Shown: in pieces, positions 54,508 through 62,332 of the stretch
Layout: the number at the start of each line of letters is the position of its first letter
How positions within the stretch are numbered: position 1 is the first letter of the stretch
From: Acidobacteriota bacterium
GTDB taxonomy: Bacteria > Acidobacteriota > Blastocatellia > RBC074
Length of the DNA stretch: 64,000 bases
Direction: 5' to 3'
NCBI GenBank assembly: GCA_016196035.1
Contig: JACPYM010000117.1
Span: 62,001 to 126,000, forward strand
Made by a program: the position numbers and the translations under genes
The notes under the pieces: generated by a model
What the model was told of the DNA's origin: nothing
Seen by the model: only the letters and a program-made list of their open reading frames with translations
The model's database searches: none

Positions 54508-55731
54508 TTAGAGCGAACGCAGGAAAGCCAGTACCTGTCCGCGCTGCAATCCATTCAGCAAACGATAACGCGACATCACCTGTGCCGCTTCGCCGCGATG
54601 GCGCAGGATGGCTTCGTCAAAGGTCAGCGCCGTGCCATCGTGCAAGAGGCGATTGCGCGTGCGCACGCCCCAGAGCGGTGGCGTGCGCAATTTGCTGGCC
54701 GTCGCCGGGCCGCCGTTTTGAACGATGCCATCGCCCGTGCCGACATCGTGCAAGAGGAAGTCGCTGTAAGGATGAATGAGCTTGTTGCCGAGCGCAGGCG
54801 GCACGACGAATGAGCCGCCGTTGAGCGACGTGCCCGGCGGCGCGGTTTGCAAAGTTGGCACGTGGCAGACCGCACAACCGATCACGCCGAAGACCTGTGC
54901 GCCCGCGCGCGCTTCCGGCGCGGCGGCCAACGCTTCATCGCGCGACGGCGCTTTGCTGGCGCGCATAAAGCGGGCAAAGACGTCAATATCGCCATCCGCA
55001 TCTTCGGGTTCCGGCACGTTGTCAAAAGCGGCGATGGGACGTCCCATCGAGGTGTTCTCTTCCATCAGCAAATAACTGGTGATGCCGATTTCGTTCAGAT
55101 AAGCATCCGCCGAAAACGACAGCAAGCTGGCGTGCTGATTCTTCCACCCGAAGCGGCCCACGCGCGTCTGGCCGGGCGCTTCGAGCAGGGGTACCTGAAT
55201 CACTTGCCCGGCAATTGCGCCGCGCGTGTCACGGGCCTGTTGGCGAGCAAGCTGAATCAGAGTTTCATCGGCGATGGCTTCGACATAACCGTCGCCCAGT
55301 GTGGTCAGCGAGGTGCGGAAGGTTTGAATGGTTTCGCCATACGTCACGTATTCCTGCAACGACGGGTGAATGGCGCGGTCGTGAATCAGCGAACCGCCGG
55401 GCGCTTCGACAAAGTTGCCCTGCGCGTCGCGATGCCCGGCGCGCAACACCGTCACTTGGCTGATGCCGCCCGTGACCGGGTTCTGATGGCATTCGACACA
55501 GCCTTGCGCGTTGTAAACCGGCCCCAGCCCTTTCTCGATCTCGTCGCGTTCTTCAAATGTTTCGCGGTCATGATCGAAAGTGGTTTGATCCACCATGCCG
55601 TTGGTTTTGTTATCAAAGCCAGTGGCGGCTTCGGTCAAACCTTGTTGCCCAGCCACTGGCCGCACCAACGTGGTGGGCCACGTGAGCATCGTCACGAAAA
55701 GTACGAGCACCGAAAGCTTCAAAAATTTCAT
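54508..55731 (-). CDS. Di-haem oxidoreductase (DHOR / CcP-like)
   Basis: 407 aa with a signal peptide (LSVLVLFVTMLTWPTTLV). Two haem sites: CVECH (about residue 78) and CAVCH (about 286). The DHOR pattern includes FEERDEIEKGLGPVYNAQGC, GWKNQHASLLSFSADAYLNE, IGITSYLLMEE, PPLWGVRTRNRLLHDGTALT and FDEAILRHRGEA. This family is related to bacterial cytochrome c peroxidases, but the substrate is generally unknown. Periplasmic. A second GTAAA box pair lies upstream at 56046-56119, separated by a palindromic element. Confidence 0.92.
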   Translation of the reverse strand: MKFLKLSVLVLFVTMLTWPTTLVRPVAGQQGLTEAATGFDNKTNGMVDQTTFDHDRETFEERDEIEKGLGPVYNAQGCVECHQNPVTGGISQVTVLRAGHRDAQGNFVEAPGGSLIHDRAIHPSLQEYVTYGETIQTFRTSLTTLGDGYVEAIADETLIQLARQQARDTRGAIAGQVIQVPLLEAPGQTRVGRFGWKNQHASLLSFSADAYLNEIGITSYLLMEENTSMGRPIAAFDNVPEPEDADGDIDVFARFMRASKAPSRDEALAAAPEARAGAQVFGVIGCAVCHVPTLQTAPPGTSLNGGSFVVPPALGNKLIHPYSDFLLHDVGTGDGIVQNGGPATASKLRTPPLWGVRTRNRLLHDGTALTFDEAILRHRGEAAQVMSRYRLLNGLQRGQVLAFLRSL

Positions 55732-55858
55732 CTTGATTCATCCTCCATGAGCGTGGCGTTAGCGTGACGCGGACACACTGCCCCCCTTCCGGGACGGCCC
55801 CAGTCACGATTGATTTATTGCTGTGGGTTGCCGGTGTAGCTTGTTCGTCGGGGCCATC

Positions 55859-55981
55859 CCTGGGAGCGCAGGCATCCTGCCTGCCGGGGGAAAGCCGCGT
55901 AGCGTTCCTCATCCCGTCAGAGAGAATAAGGAAGGCTGCGCCGCTTCTTTTGTAGTAGGCAGGAATGCCTGCGCTCCCAGG
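55859..55981. repeat. Palindromic element (CTGGGAGCGCAGGCATCC family)
   Basis: Arms 55859-55882 and 55957-55981 pair with a one-base bulge around a ~75-base centre. It sits between the putative promoter at 56046 and the start of the di-haem oxidoreductase, lengthening that leader to more than 300 bases. Confidence 0.85.
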
Positions 55982-56045
55982 AAATCATCAATATGCGTTG
56001 GGGCCGTTGCGCAGCGTGTTACCTCGCTGCTCATTTGCGAGGCGG

Positions 56046-56119
56046 ACTATAAACGCAAAGCGCGCGGCGCACTGTAAATTCCAGGTAAGCAAGCGGGCGC
56101 TTTGTAAAAGGCTGGTAAA
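56046..56119. promoter_or_regulatory. Putative CpxR-like box pair between the di-haem oxidoreductase and kinase genes
   Basis: Half-sites start at 56074 (GTAAA), 56085 (GTAAG), 56104 (GTAAA) and 56115 (GTAAA): the same 11-bp and 30-bp spacings as at 54414-54459. A TATAGT reading leftwards lies at 56051-56046, in the same relative position. The region lies between the divergent di-haem oxidoreductase (-) and kinase/regulator (+) genes and could serve both. Confidence 0.6.
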
Positions 56120-56172
56120 TTCGCGGGCGGGCAATGTCAGGCACCGCAATGCTGACGTAAAATGCGCGCGCT

Positions 56173-58146
56173 ATGTGGCAACGAATCCAAACCAGCATGC
56201 GGGCCAACTGGCTGCTGTGCGGCGGCGCGGCGTTGTGCGTGCTGTTGCTGTTGACCGCCATATTGCAATACCGCTGGATCAATCGCGTCAGCGAAGCCGA
56301 TCAGCAACTGCGGCACATCCTGTTGGAAATGACGCTGCGCAACTTCCAACGAGACTTTGACCGCCGGTTGCGCGACACCTTGCAATTTTATCAACGTGTC
56401 CTGGGCGTCACGCCCGGCACGGCTTGGGAACCGCGCCTCAACGCCGCGTTGAATCGCTGGCAAACCGAAAGCGCCGAAGCGCGGTTGGTCGAAGCCGTCA
56501 GCTTCGCCACGCTGGACGCGGCGGGCACGCCCGTCTTCAAACGCCGCGCTGGCAATGCCGCCGCTTTCACGTCACAGCCCTGGCCTGTGGCATTGCGGCC
56601 CTATCGCCAAATGCTTGCCCAGCGTTTGCGCACACGCGGGGGCGAGTTGCCGCTCACGCCGCGCGATCTGGTGCAGGAGTTTTCCGCCGACAAGCCCGTG
56701 CTCGTCTTTCAATTGGTCGAAGACGCCGCGCGCCAAGCCGAACTGGCGGCCTCGCCCGACGCTGCTGACCGTCCCGGCAGGTTGCCGCAACGCAAGCTTG
56801 AGGAATTCTTCAATTCGCTCACACCCGCCCCCGCCAAGCTGCCGCAGGGCCGGGCGGAGTTGGCGGGCTGGGTTTTCCTCGAACTCGACGCGGCCTATAT
56901 GCAAACGCAATGGCTGCCGGAAATGTTAAAGCGGTACTTCGGCCAACGCGGCATGGAGGGTTATCAATTGGCGCTGTTGACCGGCCAGCCGCCACGCGCG
57001 CTGTATGTGTCAAACGCCGCACCCGCCGACGCATTTGTCACCGCCGACGCGGCGCTGGTGCTTTTCACGCGCCGCATTCAAACCAGCCAGGAAGCTGGCC
57101 CGCCCAATGGCCCGCCGCCACCGCCACCACCGCCACCGCCGCGCGCTGGACAACCCGACGCAGGCTCACCGCCTGAAGGGCCGCCGAATGAAGGGCCGCC
57201 AGAGGCCGGGCCGCCACGTACAGGCCGCAGGCTGCGGGAAGAATTCACGGCCTTCAATGCCGCCGCTGACCCGGCGGCCTGGCGCTTGGTCGTAAAGGAT
57301 GTTTCCGGCTCGGTGGACACGGCGATTGCGCAGGCGCGCCGCCGCAATCTGGCGCTGGCGCTCGGCGTGCTGCTGATCCTATCCGCGAGTTTTGTGTTGA
57401 TGATTGTGGCGACGCAGCGCGCCCGCCGCCTGGCCGCGCAACAATTGGAATTTGTCGCGGGCGTTTCGCACGAGTTGCGCACGCCGCTGTCGGTCATCCA
57501 ATCCACCAGCCACAATCTGGCGCAAGGCATGGTCAAAGACGCCGCGCGCGTGCAACAGTACGGTGCGGCCATCCAAACCGAAGTGCGCCGCTTGTCGAAC
57601 CAGGTCGAACAGATGCTCGCCTTCGCGGGCGTTCAATCGGGACGCAAGCTCTACGACTTGCGCCCGCTCAACCTCGCTGAAGTTTGCGAACACGCGCTGG
57701 CCGAATACGCCGCCGTGTTTGCCGCCGACGGCTGGCAGATCGAATGTAACTTGCCTGCGGAGCTGCCGCCCGTGCTGGCCGATGCCCAGGCGTTGGAAAG
57801 CGCGCTCAAGAACCTGTTGCACAACGCGCAAAAATACGCCGCCGCTGGCCGCTGGCTGAGCCTGAGCGCGACCACAATGACGGCGCGTCAACGCACCGAA
57901 GTGCAACTGACCATCGCCGATCACGGCCCCGGCATTGCAGCGGCGGATGTGCCGCACATCTTCGAGCCGTTCTATCGCAGCCCGCGCATCGTGGCGACCA
58001 CCATTCCCGGCGCGGGTTTGGGCTTGAGTCTGGTGCAACGGCATTTGCAAGCGATGGGCGGGCGCGTGACGGTGAAAACGGCGGAAGGCGCCGGCACCGC
58101 ATTCACGCTGCATTTGCCTGCCATCATCCCGGAACACGGCTCATGA
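56173..58146 (+). CDS. Two-component sensor histidine kinase with Pro-rich periplasmic segment
   Basis: 657 aa. TM1 at about 14-36 (WLLCGGAALCVLLLLTAILQ), then a large periplasmic domain (~360 residues) ending in a Pro-rich stretch (NGPPPPPPPPPPRAGQP and several GPP repeats, about 310-352). TM2 lies at about 394-415 (LALALGVLLILSASFVLMIV). HisKA: GVSHELRTPLSVIQ with H433; HATPase: LKNLLHNAQKYA, DHGPGIAAADVPHIFEPFYR and GAGLGLSLVQRHLQAMGG. No HAMP is obvious. It overlaps its response regulator by 4 bp. Neighbourhood and promoter motif suggest a Cpx-like envelope-stress sensor. Confidence 0.93.
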   Translation: MWQRIQTSMRANWLLCGGAALCVLLLLTAILQYRWINRVSEADQQLRHILLEMTLRNFQRDFDRRLRDTLQFYQRVLGVTPGTAWEPRLNAALNRWQTESAEARLVEAVSFATLDAAGTPVFKRRAGNAAAFTSQPWPVALRPYRQMLAQRLRTRGGELPLTPRDLVQEFSADKPVLVFQLVEDAARQAELAASPDAADRPGRLPQRKLEEFFNSLTPAPAKLPQGRAELAGWVFLELDAAYMQTQWLPEMLKRYFGQRGMEGYQLALLTGQPPRALYVSNAAPADAFVTADAALVLFTRRIQTSQEAGPPNGPPPPPPPPPPRAGQPDAGSPPEGPPNEGPPEAGPPRTGRRLREEFTAFNAAADPAAWRLVVKDVSGSVDTAIAQARRRNLALALGVLLILSASFVLMIVATQRARRLAAQQLEFVAGVSHELRTPLSVIQSTSHNLAQGMVKDAARVQQYGAAIQTEVRRLSNQVEQMLAFAGVQSGRKLYDLRPLNLAEVCEHALAEYAAVFAADGWQIECNLPAELPPVLADAQALESALKNLLHNAQKYAAAGRWLSLSATTMTARQRTEVQLTIADHGPGIAAADVPHIFEPFYRSPRIVATTIPGAGLGLSLVQRHLQAMGGRVTVKTAEGAGTAFTLHLPAIIPEHGS

Positions 58147-58841
58147 AAAAACGAATCCTGCTGGTCGAAGATGAACCCGGTCTGGTGCTGGCGCTGACCG
58201 ATTTGCTGCTCAATGAAGGCTACGAATTTGAGACCACGCCGGATGGTTTGGCGGGTCTGTCGTTGGCGAGCGAAGGCCGCTTTGACTTGGTGATCCTCGA
58301 CGTGAATTTGCCGGGCAAAAACGGCTTCGACGTCTGCCGCGATCTGCGCCAGCGCGGCGTGACGACGCCCATTCTGATGTTGACCGCGCGCGGCCAAATC
58401 ATTGACAAGGTGCTGGGACTGAAGCTGGGCGCGGATGATTATTTGACCAAGCCGTTTGATTCGCTGGAACTGCTGGCGCGTGTCGAGGCGCGTTTGCGCA
58501 CTGCGCCGTCCGTTGCTGCCTCTTCCTCATCTGAGAGCTTTCATTTCGGCGCAATCGCGGTCAACTTCCCCAGCACCGAAGTGCGCCGCCACGGCCAAGC
58601 GGTCGAGCTGTCGGCGCGCGAATTTGAACTGCTGCGTTTTTTCATCGAGCGGCCCGGCATCACACTTTCGCGCCAGCAGTTGTTGCAAGAGGTTTGGGGT
58701 TATGCGTCGGACATCGAGACGCGCACGGTGGATGTGCATGTCGGCTGGCTGCGGCAAAAACTGGAAGACGACGCGAAAAACCCGCGCCACTTTTTGACGG
58801 TACGCGGGTTCGGCTACAAGTTTTTAGCGCAGGCAGAATAA
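58143..58841 (+). CDS. OmpR-family response regulator, putative Cpx-like
   Basis: 232 aa. Receiver domain with E9/D10, phospho-acceptor D53 (LVILDVNLPGKNG), T79-type Thr (LMLTARG) and the switch Lys in YLTKPF. The DNA-binding winged helix (about 135-230) has VELSAREFELLRFFIERPGI and TRTVDVHVGWLRQKLEDD, then TVRGFGYKF. OmpR-family regulators bind direct repeats one helical turn apart, as seen at 54414-54459 and 56074-56119. Direct control of those sites by this protein is inference. Confidence 0.94.
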   Translation: MKKRILLVEDEPGLVLALTDLLLNEGYEFETTPDGLAGLSLASEGRFDLVILDVNLPGKNGFDVCRDLRQRGVTTPILMLTARGQIIDKVLGLKLGADDYLTKPFDSLELLARVEARLRTAPSVAASSSSESFHFGAIAVNFPSTEVRRHGQAVELSAREFELLRFFIERPGITLSRQQLLQEVWGYASDIETRTVDVHVGWLRQKLEDDAKNPRHFLTVRGFGYKFLAQAE

Positions 58842-58842
58842 G

Positions 58843-58933
58843 TTTGCCACAGAGGCACAGAGACACAGAGGAATAAGAGAGTTTGATGGGGCGGCTTTTT
58901 TTTAGCTCTGTGTCTCAGTGCCTCTGTGGCAAA
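58843..58933. repeat. CACAGAGGCACAGAGAC palindrome between convergent genes
   Basis: Left arm from 58843 (TTTGCCACAGAGGCACAGAG) and right arm to 58933 (CTCTGTGTCTCAGTGCCTCT then GTGGCAAA) are complementary with one or two mismatches. It fills the space between the response regulator stop and the kdgK stop. Same family as 39692-39776. Confidence 0.9.
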
Positions 58934-60025
58934 TCACCGCGCCACGCGCGCGCCGCCGCCTTTCATCACTTTTTCGACTTCGGCCAGCGTCGCCATCGAA
59001 GTGTCGCCCGGCGTCGTCATCGCCAACGCGCCATGTGCCGCGCCGTATTCGATGGCCCGCTGTGCGCCCTGCTCAGTCAAAAAGCCATACGCCAAGCCGG
59101 ACGCGAACGAATCGCCGCCGCCGACGCGGTCAAAGATTTCCAGATTCTCGCGCAAGGGCGCTTCGTAAAACTGGCCGGCGTAGTAACAGATTGCGCCCCA
59201 GTCATTGACCGTCGCCGTTTTGGCGTTGCGCAATGTCGTCGCGACGACTTGGAAGTTGGGGTATTGCGCAACCGCGAGGGCGATCATTTTTTTGAAATTG
59301 GACGGATCGAGGTCGGCGAGATGTTCGTCTACGCCCTCGACGGCAAAGCCGAGCGCAGCGGTGAAATCCTCTTCGTTGCCGATCATCACGTCTACCAATT
59401 CGGCCAAGCCGCGATTGACTTCCTGCGCGCGCGCGTGGCCGCCGATGCCCTGCCAGAGCGATTCGCGGTAGTTCAGATCGTAGGAAATGATCGTGCCGTG
59501 TTTGCGCGCGGCTTCCATCGCCTCTTTGGCGACGAGCGGCGTCGTTTCGGAGAGCGCGGCGAAAATGCCGCCGCAATGGAACCAGCGCGCGCCTTCTACG
59601 CCAAAAATCTTTTCCCAATCAATCTCGCCGGGTTTGAGTTGCGCAATCGCCGTGTGGCCGCGATCTGAACAGCCGACCGCACCGCGCACGCCGAAGCCGC
59701 GTTCAGTAAAGTTCAAGCCATTGCGCACCGCGCGCCCGACGCCGTCATATTTGACCCATCTGATGTGCGACTGATCTACGCCGCCCTGATAGATCAAATC
59801 CTGCACGAGACGGCCCACCGGATTGTCGGCCAAGGCTGTCACCACAGCGGTGCGCATGCCAAAGCAACGCTTCAAGCCGCGCGCGACGTTATATTCGCCG
59901 CCGCCTTCCCACGTCTGAAACGTGCGCGTGGTGTGAATGCGCCCATCACCCGGATCGAGCCGCAGCATCACTTCGCCAAGCGCGACCATGTCCCATTTGC
60001 ATTGTTCTTTTGGTTTTATCTGCAT
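58934..60025 (-). CDS. kdgK: PfkB-family sugar kinase, probably 2-keto-3-deoxygluconate kinase
   Basis: 363 aa from the ATG at 60025, with GGGAG upstream (an in-frame GTG at 60040 would start ahead of that site). PfkB pattern: VALGEVMLRLDPGDGRI, WEGGGEYNVARGLKRCFG, MRTAVVTALADNPVGRLVQD, SYDLNYRESLW, and the anion-hole/catalytic motif DRVGGGDSFASGLAYGFL with its Asp. It most resembles KDG kinases; fructokinase is the alternative. The next gene upstream on the strand encodes a sugar isomerase/epimerase-like protein, which fits sugar-acid catabolism. A 29-bp perfect hairpin lies just before the ribosome-binding site. Confidence 0.87.
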   Translation of the reverse strand: MQIKPKEQCKWDMVALGEVMLRLDPGDGRIHTTRTFQTWEGGGEYNVARGLKRCFGMRTAVVTALADNPVGRLVQDLIYQGGVDQSHIRWVKYDGVGRAVRNGLNFTERGFGVRGAVGCSDRGHTAIAQLKPGEIDWEKIFGVEGARWFHCGGIFAALSETTPLVAKEAMEAARKHGTIISYDLNYRESLWQGIGGHARAQEVNRGLAELVDVMIGNEEDFTAALGFAVEGVDEHLADLDPSNFKKMIALAVAQYPNFQVVATTLRNAKTATVNDWGAICYYAGQFYEAPLRENLEIFDRVGGGDSFASGLAYGFLTEQGAQRAIEYGAAHGALAMTTPGDTSMATLAEVEKVMKGGGARVAR

Positions 60026-60035
60026 CTCGTTTTCT

Positions 60036-60105
60036 CCCACGAAGCCACACGAAGAATCACAAAGTTGTTCTTCTTTCTTTGTGATTCTTCGTGTGGCTTC
60101 GTGGG
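60036..60105. repeat. Hairpin element, 29-bp perfect stem, before kdgK
   Basis: Bases 60036-60064 and 60077-60105 are exactly complementary with a 12-base loop. It lies between the isomerase stop (60116) and kdgK; on the minus strand its last bases GGG belong to the kdgK ribosome-binding site. Confidence 0.95.
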
Positions 60106-60115
60106 CAATCTCAGC

Positions 60116-61003
60116 TTACCCGCCGAGTGCTTGGCGGCAAAACGCATAGCACTTCTTCATTTCCGCAACAGTGTCCGCGCCTTTGTATTCGTATTCGATG
60201 TTGGCGGGAATCTTCCATTTGTTTTGCAGCAACAGGTCAAGCACGGCTTTGATCGGGGTATCGCCTTCGCCAAAAGGCACGTTGTCGCCCTGGTTGCGTT
60301 TGCGATCCTTGATGTGCAGCGTGACGACGCGGGCGTGATGCTTGGTCAGATAATCCACCGCGTCGAAATTAGCTGCTGTGAAATGGCCGATGTCGAGATT
60401 CATGCCGATGTACTCGGAATTGCCCTCCATCGCTTTGGCGAAATCATCCGGCGTGGCGAATTCGTTCGCGTGGATGTTGGAGTGGTTATGCATACCGACG
60501 CGGAGTTTGTATTTCCTGGCATAAACGTCCACACGCTTGGCGACGCTGACTTGCGCCGAAGAGGTGATGCATTTCGCGCCGAGCGCGCGCGCCATTTGAA
60601 AGCCACGCTCGATTTCTTCATCCGTCGAATCGTCGCGGAAGCTGTAGTTGAATGCGTAAAGCTCAATCCCGGCGGTTTTGAACTGCTGGCCGATGGCGGT
60701 GAATTGGCTGAGCGGCGTGGTCAGCCGCCATTTGCGCAACTCGTCGCGCTTCAGTCCGCGCGGTTCGATGTGGCCGGCCCACAACTCGCAGCAGTTCAGA
60801 CCGACTTCGAGATAACCTTTGAGGGCGTCTTCGAGCGAGCGGTCGCGGAAGCTGTAACTTTGCGCGCCGATTTGCACGCCTTTGATTTTGGAATTGGGTT
60901 TGGCCTGCGCCAATAGCCTGCCGGGTAACGCGGTCGAAAAAAGGGAAGCGGTCAGCGTGCCAAGCGCAAGCTGGTGCCATTCCCTGCGAGTCAAATCCGC
61001 CAT
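60116..61003 (-). CDS. Exported sugar phosphate isomerase/epimerase-like TIM-barrel protein
   Basis: 295 aa from the ATG at 61003, with AGGAG upstream; the frame extends to 61156 but that leader lacks support. The N-terminus TRREWHQLALGTLTASLFST resembles a Tat signal. The AP_endonuc_2/xylose-isomerase-like barrel follows: IGAQSYSFRDRSLEDALKGY, VGLNCCELWAGH, KLRVGMHNHSNIHANEFATP, IGMNLDIGHFTAANFDAVDY, VVTLHIKDRK and NIEYEYKG. Metal-ligand His, Asp and Glu positions are retained. Substrate unknown; kdgK downstream suggests sugar-acid metabolism. Confidence 0.88.
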   Translation of the reverse strand: MADLTRREWHQLALGTLTASLFSTALPGRLLAQAKPNSKIKGVQIGAQSYSFRDRSLEDALKGYLEVGLNCCELWAGHIEPRGLKRDELRKWRLTTPLSQFTAIGQQFKTAGIELYAFNYSFRDDSTDEEIERGFQMARALGAKCITSSAQVSVAKRVDVYARKYKLRVGMHNHSNIHANEFATPDDFAKAMEGNSEYIGMNLDIGHFTAANFDAVDYLTKHHARVVTLHIKDRKRNQGDNVPFGEGDTPIKAVLDLLLQNKWKIPANIEYEYKGADTVAEMKKCYAFCRQALGG

Positions 61004-61266
61004 GCGAGTGTCTCCTAGAAATTCATGTTGATTGCGATGAGCGCGGTTGAAAAGTGCGGCAAATTGTAACGTTGCTGCCCACTTGCGACAAGACTTGCGG
61101 CCAGTCTTGCGGTGAGCCTGCGCAAGCGTAAAATCCGCTACGCAGGCGGTTGACACCTATGCTAAGCTCCGCGCGCGTTGAAGCTGTCCACACGAGAATT
61201 CATCGCATCCCACCTGTACGCGGCGCAACGCAAGCAAACCAAGATCATCGTTTCAGGAGTACCGCG

Positions 61267-62247
<981 letters not shown>

Positions 62248-62265
62248 ACCAATGGCTGACAGCCA

Positions 62266-62315
62266 AAACACGAAACGCGCGGGAAGCTGTGAGACCTCCC
62301 GCGCGTTTCGTGTTT
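62266..62315. terminator. Bidirectional terminator between convergent genes
   Basis: A 19-bp perfect stem (62266-62284 with 62297-62315) has AAACA and TGTTT feet. It lies 18 bases after the kinase stop and 17 bases before the FG-GAP gene's stop on the other strand. Confidence 0.85.
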
Positions 62316-62332
62316 AGGTTTTGCCTTCAGGT

